Assembly (NCBI GenBank): GCA_039033855.1
Contig: JBCCBV010000004.1
Span: 1 to 64,000 of the forward strand
Length of the DNA stretch: 64,000 nt
Reading direction: 5' to 3'
From: JBCCBV01 sp039033855
GTDB taxonomy: Bacteria > Planctomycetota > Phycisphaerae > Phycisphaerales > Phycisphaeraceae
Shown here: piece after piece, positions 16,340-23,555 of the stretch
Layout of the letters: each line of letters opens with the position of its first letter
How positions within the stretch are numbered: position 1 is the first letter of the stretch
Position numbers and translations under genes: made by a program
Notes under the pieces: model-generated
What the model saw: the letters and a program-made list of their open reading frames with translations, nothing else
Told to the model about the DNA's origin: nothing
Databases searched by the model: none

Positions 16340-17545
16340 ATGGCCAAAGCCGTATTCGAACGTACCAAGCCCCACGTCAACGTCGGCACCATCGGGCACG
16401 TCGACCACGGCAAGACCACGCTGACCTCGGCCATCACCACGGTCCAGGCCGCCAAGGGGCTCGCCGACGCCATCTCCTACGACAACGTCGCCAAGGCGTC
16501 GGCCTCCGACGGCCGTCGTGACGCCACCAAGATCGTCACCATCGCCACCAGCCACGTCGAGTACCAGACCGACAACCGGCACTACGCCCACGTCGACTGC
16601 CCGGGCCACGCCGACTTCGTCAAGAACATGATCACCGGCGCCGCCCAAATGGACGGGGCCATCCTGGTCGTGTCCGCCGCCGACGGCCCGATGCCCCAAA
16701 CCCGCGAGCACGTCCTGCTGGCCCGCCAAGTGAACGTGCCCAAGCTGGTCGTGTTCCTCAACAAGGTCGACCTGGTCGACGACGAAGAGCTCCTTGAGCT
16801 CGTCGAGCTCGAAATCCAGGAACTCCTGGCCAAGTACGAGTTCGAGGAAGACACCCCCATCATCAAGGGCGCCGCTTTCCCCGCGCTGCAGAACCCCACC
16901 GACGACTCGGCCAACAAGTGCATCCAGGAACTGATGGACGCCATCGACACCTGGATCCCCGAGCCCGAGCGCGAAACCGACAAGCCCTTCCTGATGTCCA
17001 TCGAAGACGTCTTCTCCATCAAGGGACGCGGCACCGTGGCCACCGGCCGTATCGAACGCGGCAAGGTCAAGGTCGGCGAATCGGTCGAAATCGTCGGCCT
17101 GGGCGAAACCAAAACCACCACCGTCACCGGCGTGGAGATGTTCACCAAGACCCTCGACGAGGGCATCGCCGGCGACAACGTCGGCTGCCTGCTCCGCGGC
17201 GTGGAGAAGACCGACATCGAACGCGGCCAGGTCCTGGCGGCGCCCAAGTCGATCAACCCCCACTCCAAGTTCGAGGCCGAGGTCTACGTCCTGACCAAGG
17301 AAGAAGGCGGCCGTCACTCGCCGTTCTTCGCCGGCTACAAGCCCCAGTTCTACTTCCGCACCACCGACGTGACCGGCAAGGTCGAGCTGCTCGGCGGGGC
17401 CGAGATGTGCATGCCCGGCGACAACGTCGCCATGGCCGTCGACCTGGGCGAGAAGCCCATCGCCATGGAAGAGGGCCTGCGCTTCGCCGTCCGTGAAGGC
17501 GGCCGGACCGTCGGCGCCGGCGTCGTCACCAAGATCGTCGAGTAA
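16340..17545 (+). CDS. tuf: Elongation factor Tu
   Basis: EF-Tu delivers aminoacyl-tRNA to the ribosome using GTP. The G1 (GHVDHGKT), G3 (DCPGH) and G4 (NKVD) motifs are normal, and domains 2 and 3 are well conserved, including GGRHSPFFAGYKPQFYFRT. Two GTPase elements differ. Switch I, normally with RGITINTSHVEY, reads KIVTIATSHVEY after SASDGRRDAT; the magnesium-binding threonine is kept. The G5 motif, normally GSAL, reads GAAF. GGAGG lies eight bases before the ATG, giving a strong Shine-Dalgarno start. The length of 401 residues is near normal. It is probably co-transcribed with tRNA-Thr upstream and rpmG downstream. Confidence 0.97.
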   Translation: MAKAVFERTKPHVNVGTIGHVDHGKTTLTSAITTVQAAKGLADAISYDNVAKASASDGRRDATKIVTIATSHVEYQTDNRHYAHVDCPGHADFVKNMITGAAQMDGAILVVSAADGPMPQTREHVLLARQVNVPKLVVFLNKVDLVDDEELLELVELEIQELLAKYEFEEDTPIIKGAAFPALQNPTDDSANKCIQELMDAIDTWIPEPERETDKPFLMSIEDVFSIKGRGTVATGRIERGKVKVGESVEIVGLGETKTTTVTGVEMFTKTLDEGIAGDNVGCLLRGVEKTDIERGQVLAAPKSINPHSKFEAEVYVLTKEEGGRHSPFFAGYKPQFYFRTTDVTGKVELLGGAEMCMPGDNVAMAVDLGEKPIAMEEGLRFAVREGGRTVGAGVVTKIVE

Positions 17546-17649
17546 TTCGCCGTTGGTTCGCCCCGAGCCCCGCCCAGGGGCGGTGCCGCGAAGAACTTCA
17601 ATTGTCCCACCCGTCCCCCGGCAGAGCCGGGGGCTAAGAGCAGTTCCCC

Positions 17650-17829
17650 ATGGCCAAATCCAAAGACGCCGTCGAATACGTCTGGCTCCAGTGTTCGGAG
17701 ACCGGCGACCTCAACTACCGCACCCCGGTCAACGTCAAGGGCGGCATGGCCGAGAAGCTCAAGCTCGGCCTGCGTAAGTACAGCCCGAGGCTCCGCAAGC
17801 ACACCTTGCACAAGATCAAGCGGAAGTAA
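17650..17829 (+). CDS. rpmG: 50S ribosomal protein L33
   Basis: This 59-residue protein matches L33 of the large ribosomal subunit, including CSETGDLNYRTPVN and the basic C-terminal KYSPRLRKHTLHK. Only the first of the paired zinc cysteines is recognisable (LQCSETG), as in zinc-free L33 forms. It begins at ATG 17650, 104 bases after tuf, with no strong Shine-Dalgarno sequence. It ends at TAA 17827-17829, and a terminator follows 150 bases later. tuf-rpmG adjacency near secE-nusG is a familiar arrangement in bacteria. Confidence 0.95.
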   Translation: MAKSKDAVEYVWLQCSETGDLNYRTPVNVKGGMAEKLKLGLRKYSPRLRKHTLHKIKRK

Positions 17830-17979
17830 CCCCGCCGCGGCCCCCCGCAAGACGCCCTGGCGAATCCCGAGTCCAGCTTGGGACGAGCCGCGGAAATCAT
17901 CCCGCCGACCCGCCGGTTCACCCAGCGGAACGCGAGTTGGCCGGCCGAAACACTCCGGCAATCCCCACAACCCCGTCCA

Positions 17980-18007
17980 CCCGCCCCCTCACCGGGGCGG
18001 GTTTTTT
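17980..18007 (+). terminator. Intrinsic terminator after rpmG
   Basis: CCCGCCCC (17980-17987) and GGGGCGGG (17994-18001) form a perfect 8-bp GC stem with a six-base loop, followed directly by six T residues. It closes the tRNA-Thr-tuf-rpmG unit. Confidence 0.9.
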
Positions 18008-18020
18008 ATCGGCGCAAGGC

Positions 18021-18049
18021 TTGTCCCCACCCGCTCCGGGCGAGACAAT
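18021..18049 (+). promoter_or_regulatory. Weak candidate promoter upstream of the cyclophilin gene
   Basis: TTGTCC, a 17-base spacer and GACAAT lie just after the tuf-rpmG terminator. The remaining 170 bases up to the next start show nothing else I recognise. The stretch 17830-18226 thus holds only the terminator and upstream sequence. Confidence 0.3.
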
Positions 18050-18226
18050 CCTTGTGGAGAAACCACCCCCGCCGGCCCCCACGCGGCAGCGCCCCGGCCG
18101 CCGCGACCGCCCTAGGCCACATCCGCCCGGTTGTGCGGGTGCCCGACCGCCTCATCCACCGATATCCACCGCTTTGACTTGCCCGCCCCGCACCGGCCGG
18201 CAGACTTGCCCCACGGAGACAGACCC

Positions 18227-19183
18227 TTGACCCACCTTCGCCCCTACGCCCTGCCCGCCCTGGCCCTCGCCGCGTCCGCCGCCGCTGCGCCGCTGGCCCA
18301 GGCGCAATCGACCGTGGTCCGCTTCACCACCAACGCCATCCCCGCCGGCGAAACCGAGCCGGTCTTTTTCGACATCCAGCTGTTCGGAAACGAAGCGCCG
18401 CTCCACGAGCAGAACTTCCTGAGCTACGTCAACGACGGCCGGTACGACGACCAGATCATCCACCGGCTGATCCCCGGCTTCGTGGTCCAGGGCGGCGGCT
18501 TCACCTTCCCCACCCCGGCCGGGCAGACCGCCGGCGCCAACATGCGCCAAATCGACACCGACCCCCAGGTTCCCTCGGAAAACCCCAACGGCCTGTCCAA
18601 CACCCGCGGCTTCGTCGCCCTGGCCCAGTCCAACTTCCCCGGCACCAGCACCAGCAACCCCGACTCGGGCGACAGCCAGTGGTTCATCAACTACGGCGAT
18701 AACAGCAGCCTCGACGCCCCCGCCAACGGCTCGTTTACCGTCTTCGGCCGGGTCGTCCGCGGCACCATGGACGTTGTCGACTCCCTGGCCGGCCTCGGTA
18801 CCGGCGACTTCACCCTCGGCGTCGAAACGCCCGAAGGCGCCGTCTTCGGCCAACCCTTCCAGAACGTCCCGTTCTTCCCCGGCGGCGGCTTCCTGTTCAT
18901 CTCCGACGCCGCCATCGTCGATCCCATCGCCGCGTCCGACTTCAACGGCGACGGCGTCGTCGACCTGCTCGACTTCGACACCCTGGCCTTTGCCTTCGGC
19001 GGACCGGGCACCGCCGTCTCCGGCGACGCCAACGGCGACGCCGACGTCGACCTGCTCGACTTCGACGCCCTCGCCTTCGAGTTCGGCGACAGCTCCCTGC
19101 CCCCCGCCGCCGTCCCCGAGCCCGCCTCCGCCGCCCTGCTCGGCCTGGCCGCCCTCGCCCTGACCCGCCGACGTCGAGCCTGA
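18227..19183 (+). CDS. Exported cyclophilin-type peptidyl-prolyl isomerase with dockerin-like repeats and PEP-CTERM tail
   Basis: The signal peptide (hydrophobic Ala/Leu stretch ending near AQAQS, residue 25) starts at TTG 18227, the only sensible start, with ACGGAG about ten bases upstream. Residues about 30-235 form a cyclophilin domain: NFLSYVNDGRYDDQIIHRLIPGFVVQGGG and GFVALAQS are recognisable in parts (IIHRLIPGFVVQGG), with GDSQWFIN as the FFI-like segment. Then two EF-hand-like repeats near residues 240-285 (DFNGDGVVDLLDFD and DANGDADVDLLDFD) and a tail VPEPAS, hydrophobic helix, RRRRA. It would be exported and possibly processed by an exosortase. It assists proline isomerisation in the envelope by inference. 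It interrupts the usual tuf-secE linkage. Confidence 0.88.
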   Translation: MTHLRPYALPALALAASAAAAPLAQAQSTVVRFTTNAIPAGETEPVFFDIQLFGNEAPLHEQNFLSYVNDGRYDDQIIHRLIPGFVVQGGGFTFPTPAGQTAGANMRQIDTDPQVPSENPNGLSNTRGFVALAQSNFPGTSTSNPDSGDSQWFINYGDNSSLDAPANGSFTVFGRVVRGTMDVVDSLAGLGTGDFTLGVETPEGAVFGQPFQNVPFFPGGGFLFISDAAIVDPIAASDFNGDGVVDLLDFDTLAFAFGGPGTAVSGDANGDADVDLLDFDALAFEFGDSSLPPAAVPEPASAALLGLAALALTRRRRA

Positions 19184-19206
19184 ATCACGGCATGCGGGCG
19201 CGGGCC

Positions 19207-19212
19207 TATGTT
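19207..19212 (+). promoter_or_regulatory. -10-like TATGTT, 6 bases before GTG 19219
   Basis: TATGTT is followed by six bases and a GTG that gives a clean lipoprotein signal. It supports GTG 19219 as the start of the nuclease-like lipoprotein. Confidence 0.45.
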
Positions 19213-19218
19213 GCCGGC

Positions 19219-20169
19219 GTGATCACACAGCACACCCGGACCACGCTCCCGTCCTGGCTAACGGCCTTATGGGTCTGCCTCTCTGCCTGCACGCTCACGC
19301 CCGGCCACACCCCGGTCACGCTCTACGATGCGCCGGCAGGCCACCGCTTAGACCCGCTGCAATACGAACTCTCGCTGGCCACCTACAACGTGCAGGGCCT
19401 TCGCAATCCGCGTGGGGTGGCGCATACGATCCAAGCCCTACCGTGGATCGACGTCTGGGTCTTTCAAGAAGTTAACGCCCCCGCCCAGAAGCCCCCGCGC
19501 CGGGTTGCCATGCGGCCTAGCCAGCCGCCCGACGCACTCCGCCATGCTTTGCCGCCCGGCGAGTGGCACGCGCTGTTCGTTCCCATGAACCCAGCCGCAG
19601 GCGGGCGGGCCTGGGAAGGCATGGCCATCGCCAGCCGGATGCCTGTGCAAGAAACGGAGATCTGGACCTTACGCGCCACCAGCGCCAAACGGCGTGCGGC
19701 GCTGTGCGCGAAGCTCGCGCTGCCTAACGGACGCTCGATTTGGGTCGTCAACACCGACCATGAAGTGGGGGTCTTCTCGATCACGCCGGACGACCGCCAG
19801 CAGCAGGTTGACGACCTGCTTGAGAAGTTGCAGAGCCCCGCGTTTGCGAAACACCCCCTGGCCTTGCTCGGCGATTTCAACACCACCGGCCGACCGCTGC
19901 GCTTGTGCGGTGCGTCGGCGGCCGACGAAGTCGGGGCCTTGCGGGAATCGCTGGCTCGCGCCGGCATGGACCCGCTGCCCGGCGGCGACCCGCCGAATAC
20001 GTTTCGCGCGTTCCCCGTGACTTACCCGCTCGACCACATTTTCACCCGCGGTCTTCTGGCGGTCCGCTGGGGCGCCACGCACAGCTACTCCGGGTCAGAC
20101 CACCGTCCGCTCTGGGTGACCGCTCGCATTGTCAATCACGGCAGCCCCGCCGGCGCCGCAGCCCCTTGA
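19219..20169 (+). CDS. Endonuclease/exonuclease/phosphatase-family lipoprotein
   Basis: This 316-residue protein has the metal-dependent phosphodiesterase fold shared by DNase I, exonuclease III and sphingomyelinases. Motifs in order are YNVQGL, FQEV, NTDHE, LLGDFNT, LDHIF and SDHRPL, which supply the catalytic Asn, Glu, Asp and His residues. The N-terminus has a lipobox LSAC near residue 22 after a hydrophobic stretch, so it is probably anchored outside the cytoplasmic membrane. GTG 19219 is chosen over GTG/ATG forms upstream because of the signal and the -10-like box; the frame is open from 19192. Base composition is a little lower in GC than its neighbours. Substrate (DNA, phospholipid or phosphate ester) unknown. 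Confidence 0.85.
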   Translation: MITQHTRTTLPSWLTALWVCLSACTLTPGHTPVTLYDAPAGHRLDPLQYELSLATYNVQGLRNPRGVAHTIQALPWIDVWVFQEVNAPAQKPPRRVAMRPSQPPDALRHALPPGEWHALFVPMNPAAGGRAWEGMAIASRMPVQETEIWTLRATSAKRRAALCAKLALPNGRSIWVVNTDHEVGVFSITPDDRQQQVDDLLEKLQSPAFAKHPLALLGDFNTTGRPLRLCGASAADEVGALRESLARAGMDPLPGGDPPNTFRAFPVTYPLDHIFTRGLLAVRWGATHSYSGSDHRPLWVTARIVNHGSPAGAAAP

Positions 20170-20194
20170 CACCGCCCGCCCGGCGCCCTGTAAT
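20166..20194 (+). promoter_or_regulatory. Promoter of tRNA-Trp-secE-nusG
   Basis: Perfect TTGACA (20166-20171), a 17-base spacer and TGTAAT (20189-20194, five of six matches) lie 85 bases before tRNA-Trp. It is the best promoter match I see in the window; it overlaps the stop of the preceding lipoprotein gene. Confidence 0.8.
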
Positions 20195-20278
20195 CTGCTG
20201 AACGCCCCCGCCAGACCGCCGGGGGCGTTGTCATTCTCTGGCCGAGCCCAAACGCCCGGCCGGACACATCCGGACGCT

Positions 20279-20351
<73 letters not shown>

Positions 20352-20402
20352 CTTGAACCCTCTCCGGGCGACGCCCCGGATCACCCCTCTCGGAACCCCG
20401 CC

Positions 20403-20807
20403 ATGGCCATGCGCGTCTATAAACCCGGACAGGGCTACTGGACCCGGATGCTGTCCGCCATCGGTTTCGGCGCCTTGGGCCTGGGCACCGCCGCCTGGCT
20501 CTGGACCGAGTTCAGCGGCGTCCGCAGCGAGTACCGCCTGTACATCCAGGCCGGCGTCGCGCTCACGCTCGTCGCCACCCTGGGGCTGGTGCTGTTCCAC
20601 TTCCTGGGCGCCAGCAAAAAGACCGTCGATTTCCTCATCGCCACCGAAGTCGAGATGCGCAAGGTCAACTGGCCTACCCGCAAGACCATCGCCGGGCTGA
20701 CCTGGGTGGTCATCGCCGGCACCTTCCTCATCGCGCTTCTTCTGTACGTCATCGACATCGTCTTCGGCTACCTCTTCACCCAGACCGGCATCCTCGACGT
20801 CAACTGA
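20403..20807 (+). CDS. secE: Preprotein translocase subunit SecE
   Basis: This 134-residue membrane protein is the small essential subunit that clamps SecY in the SecYEG channel. It has three hydrophobic segments, near residues 18-38, 50-70 and 97-125. The conserved SecE core is TEVEMRKVNWPTRKT just before the last segment. The longer, three-helix form is like E. coli SecE rather than the minimal one-helix form. ATG 20403 is chosen; it lies 51 bases after tRNA-Trp and has no strong Shine-Dalgarno sequence. nusG follows after 50 bases. Confidence 0.95.
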   Translation: MAMRVYKPGQGYWTRMLSAIGFGALGLGTAAWLWTEFSGVRSEYRLYIQAGVALTLVATLGLVLFHFLGASKKTVDFLIATEVEMRKVNWPTRKTIAGLTWVVIAGTFLIALLLYVIDIVFGYLFTQTGILDVN

Positions 20808-20857
20808 CGCCCCGGCGCCGCCCCGCGCAGCCCCACCGGCTACGGACCCCCCCGACC

Positions 20858-21490
20858 ATGACCGACATCCCCCCCGCCGCCGAAGCCCCCCCCGCCGACG
20901 AGCCCATGGTCACGCCCGGCATGGACTGGTTCGTCCTCCGTGTCGCCTCCAACAAAGAAGACTCGGTCCGTCGAACCCTCCTGCGCAAACTCAAGATCGA
21001 GGGCTACGACGGCTCGGACCCCGACAAAGACACCCTGGTCAACCGCATCCTGGTGCCGACCGAAAAAACCAAAACCATGAAGGCCGGCAAGCAGAAGGTC
21101 GTCGAGACCAAGCTCTACCCCGGCTACGTGTTCGTCGAAATGAAGCTCGAAGACGACGGCCGCATCCCCCAGGACATCTTCTTCCTCATCAAAGAAACCA
21201 CCGGCGTCGGCGACTTCATCGGCACCGCGGGCCGGCCCAGCGCCATGTCCATGCCCGAAGTCGAAAAGATGATCCAGGCCGCCAAGCCCCCCGAAGAACA
21301 GCCTCAGGTCAAGATGGAGTTCGCCCCCGGCGACCACATCAAGATCAACGACGGCCCGTTCGAAAACATGGAGGGCACCGTCGACGAGCTCCTGCCCGAC
21401 CAGGGCAAGGTCCGCGTGGTCGTCACCATCTTCGGCCGGTCCACCCCGCTCGAAATCGAGTACTGGCAGATCGAAAAGGCCGAGGACTAA
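20858..21490 (+). CDS. nusG: Transcription termination/antitermination factor NusG
   Basis: NusG binds RNA polymerase and links it to Rho or the ribosome. The NGN domain spans residues about 22-150 with DWFVLRVASNKEDSVRR and the hallmark YPGYVFVEM. The KOW domain at the C-terminus shows FAPGDHIKINDGPFENMEG. At 210 residues it is about 30 longer than E. coli NusG, from an acidic, proline-rich N-terminal tail and a small insert around residue 45. It follows secE, but the ribosomal genes rplK and rplA, which often come next, are replaced here by a GNAT gene. Confidence 0.96.
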   Translation: MTDIPPAAEAPPADEPMVTPGMDWFVLRVASNKEDSVRRTLLRKLKIEGYDGSDPDKDTLVNRILVPTEKTKTMKAGKQKVVETKLYPGYVFVEMKLEDDGRIPQDIFFLIKETTGVGDFIGTAGRPSAMSMPEVEKMIQAAKPPEEQPQVKMEFAPGDHIKINDGPFENMEGTVDELLPDQGKVRVVVTIFGRSTPLEIEYWQIEKAED

Positions 21491-21496
21491 CCCCCC

Positions 21497-22036
21497 TTGC
21501 CCGCCCCCGGAAACGCGCCCGGTTCCTCTCCCGCAAGCGGCCCCAGCCGAGCACTCGACCTGCACATCCGCCAGGCCACCCCGGATGACTCCGCCGACAT
21601 CGCCGGCATGATCCGCGAGCTCGCCGTCTTCGAAAAACTCGAAGACCAATGCCTGGCCACACCCGAATCCATCCGCGAATCGGTCTTCGCCGAACCGCCC
21701 GTGGCCTACGCCCTGATCGCCCAGCTCGGGCAAGACGTCGCCGGCTTTGCGCTCTACTTCTTGAGCTACTCGACCTTCCTGGCCAAGCCGGGGGTCTACC
21801 TCGAAGACCTCTACGTGCGCGCCCCCTACCGCCGCCAGGGCGTCGGCAAGACCCTGCTCCGCGCCGTCGCGAAGCAAGCCGTGGCCATGGACGCCGGGCG
21901 CCTCGAATGGGCCGTGCTCGACTGGAACCAGAACGCCATCGACCTCTACCGGGCCGTCGGCGCCGAGCCCCAGGGCGGCTGGACCACCATGCGGCTTACC
22001 GGCCAGGCCCTGCCCGACTTCGCCCAGGCCGACTAG
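21497..22036 (+). CDS. GNAT-family N-acetyltransferase, diamine-acetyltransferase-like
   Basis: This enzyme of about 179 residues has the GNAT fold. IRQATPDDSADI begins the domain near residue 24, and the acetyl-CoA loop is RRQGVGKTLL near residue 115. The stretch YFLSYSTFLAKPGVYLEDLYV and the later WAVLDWNQNAIDLYRAVGA resemble spermidine/spermine acetyltransferases (given in part: KPGVYLEDLYV, WNQNAIDLYR). The substrate is therefore probably an amine, but that is inference. No ATG precedes the domain; TTG 21497, six bases after nusG, is the likely start and suggests co-transcription with nusG. Confidence 0.83.
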   Translation: MPAPGNAPGSSPASGPSRALDLHIRQATPDDSADIAGMIRELAVFEKLEDQCLATPESIRESVFAEPPVAYALIAQLGQDVAGFALYFLSYSTFLAKPGVYLEDLYVRAPYRRQGVGKTLLRAVAKQAVAMDAGRLEWAVLDWNQNAIDLYRAVGAEPQGGWTTMRLTGQALPDFAQAD

Positions 22037-22200
22037 CCCTGCGCAAAGCCGCCTCAAGCCGTCTCAAGCCCCGATAAAACACCGCCTGGCGTTGAACCCC
22101 GCTCAAGCGATTTGGGGATCCGCCCGATATACACAACGAGCGGCCGCGTCGCGGTGGCGCCGTCCTTCCCCGCCGATCGCCCCCACCCAAGGAGCCAGAC

Positions 22201-22533
22201 GTGAGCGCACTCGCCGGCACTTCCATCGTGGCGGGCGTTGCCGGAGCCCCGGCGTCGAGCCGGGCCCAGAGCACCGAGCGTGCCCGGCAGGACACCCGCG
22301 CCGCCCAGATCGCCCAGCGCATCCAGGACACCGCCGAGCTCCACCGCACCGAGCTCCAAACCAACGACGCCGACGCCGAGCTGCCCGACAACCTGCCGCC
22401 CGGCTACGAACAGCTCTGGGCCAACCACCCGCAAACGCAGGCCGACGCCGAGGCTTCGTCATCGGACCCCGAAGACAACCCCAAGCCCGTCGTCGGCGCC
22501 GAGCCCGCCCACCGCATCGACGTCACCGCCTGA
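22201..22533 (+). CDS. Unknown small protein
   Basis: I do not recognise this 110-residue protein. The GTG start is well supported by AAGGAG six bases upstream, and a possible -10 TATACA lies about 70 bases earlier. The first 20 residues are small and hydrophobic (ALAGTSIVAGVAGAPASS), followed by a charged helix (TERARQDTRAAQIAQRIQD), then acidic, proline-rich sequence. It converges with the TauE-type permease. The charged helix and low-complexity tail resemble flagellar or envelope-associated small proteins in general appearance only; no function is assigned. Confidence 0.65.
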   Translation: MSALAGTSIVAGVAGAPASSRAQSTERARQDTRAAQIAQRIQDTAELHRTELQTNDADAELPDNLPPGYEQLWANHPQTQADAEASSSDPEDNPKPVVGAEPAHRIDVTA

Positions 22534-22572
22534 CGCGCACCACGGCCAACCCGGCCGCCGACTTGCGCCGCT

Positions 22573-23448
22573 TCACAGCGTCCACATCTTCCACGCGGCC
22601 CACAGCAGCACGCACACAAACGCCGCCCGGACCCACGGCACGGGCAACCGGTGCGTGAGCGCCGCCCCGCCCCGGGCCGACACCATCGCCGCCGGCGCCA
22701 CCAGCAGCGCCAGCCACAGTGCATCGCGTACGCTAAATGCGCCTTGCGTCGCCCCACCCAGCGTCAACGACTTGGCCGTGGCGCCGATCAGCGCGCTAAA
22801 CGCCATGACCGCCGCGCTGTGCGCGATGCACGCCCGCAGCGGAAGCCGCAGCACCACCTGCTGCAACGGCACCGCCACCGCGCCGCCGCCGATGCCCAGC
22901 AGCCCGGCCGTCACCCCCATCGCCGAGCCCGTGAACACGCAGCGTCCTTTGCCCGTGCGCGGCGCACGCACCGGCGCCGCTTCGGACTCCTTGCCCGCGC
23001 GCACCGCCCGCCGCGCCGCGTGGGCGCCGTGCACCTCTTTCGCCAGCTTCCTCAGGTTGACCACCGCCACGTACGCCTGAAACACCGCGAACAACCGCGC
23101 CAGCAATCGACCCCCGCCGTCGCGCGTGAACACCGGCAGGTTCGACAGCCCCACCCCCAGCAAGATGCTCACGCAAGCCGCCAACCCCATCCACAAAAGT
23201 ACCTCACGCCGGAACACACCCGCCTTGCGATGTCGACGCAGCGCCGCCAACGCCACGCACAGGTTCACCCACATCGCCGCCGCCTGATACAGGTGCTGAT
23301 TGGGCCCGAACGCAAGCGCCAACCCCGGGATCACAATCGTGCTGCCGCCCACGCCCAGCAGCCCGCCGAGCAGACCCGCGATCAGACCGATCGCCGCGGC
23401 CACCCACAGCGTCTGCCCGTCCAGCCCGATCTCGGCGAAGCTCCACAC
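22573..23448 (-). CDS. TauE/SafE-family (sulfite exporter-like) membrane permease
   Basis: This 291-residue protein has the duplicated architecture of TauE/SafE (formerly DUF81) transporters: GLLGGLLGVGGSTIVIPGL near residues 24-42 and the second copy GLLGIGGGAVAVPL near residue 187, each followed by membrane helices. About eight hydrophobic segments are visible. The family exports or imports sulfite, sulfoacetate or other organosulfonates; the substrate here is unknown. A charged, Arg-rich loop of about 30 residues separates the halves. GTG 23448 is the start, with TAGCCT six bases upstream on the minus strand. It diverges from sucA. Confidence 0.88.
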   Translation of the reverse strand: MWSFAEIGLDGQTLWVAAAIGLIAGLLGGLLGVGGSTIVIPGLALAFGPNQHLYQAAAMWVNLCVALAALRRHRKAGVFRREVLLWMGLAACVSILLGVGLSNLPVFTRDGGGRLLARLFAVFQAYVAVVNLRKLAKEVHGAHAARRAVRAGKESEAAPVRAPRTGKGRCVFTGSAMGVTAGLLGIGGGAVAVPLQQVVLRLPLRACIAHSAAVMAFSALIGATAKSLTLGGATQGAFSVRDALWLALLVAPAAMVSARGGAALTHRLPVPWVRAAFVCVLLWAAWKMWTL

Positions 23449-23454
23449 CGCCGC

Positions 23455-23460
23455 AGGCTA
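23455..23460 (-). promoter_or_regulatory. -10-like TAGCCT, 6 bases before GTG 23448
   Basis: On the minus strand TAGCCT is followed by six bases and GTG, without a Shine-Dalgarno sequence. It fits the leaderless pattern seen before other starts here. Confidence 0.4.
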
Positions 23461-23480
23461 ACGGCATCCCCCTTACACGC

Positions 23481-23508
23481 TTGGAAACCCCCGCAAGCCG
23501 CGTACCAT
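23481..23508 (+). promoter_or_regulatory. Candidate promoter of sucA
   Basis: TTGGAA at 23481-23486, a 16-base spacer and TACCAT at 23503-23508 precede sucA by 47 bases. A purine-rich AAAGG lies between it and the ATG. Confidence 0.5.
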
Positions 23509-23555
23509 GCAACCCGAGCGCTTGCGCGCCCGCCACCCCTTCCAAAGGCCGTGCC

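Noticed and set aside
18940..19100. Near-identical DNA repeats (GACCTGCTCGACTTCGA) suggesting a repeat array
   Set aside because: They encode the duplicated dockerin-like protein repeats and follow codon boundaries.
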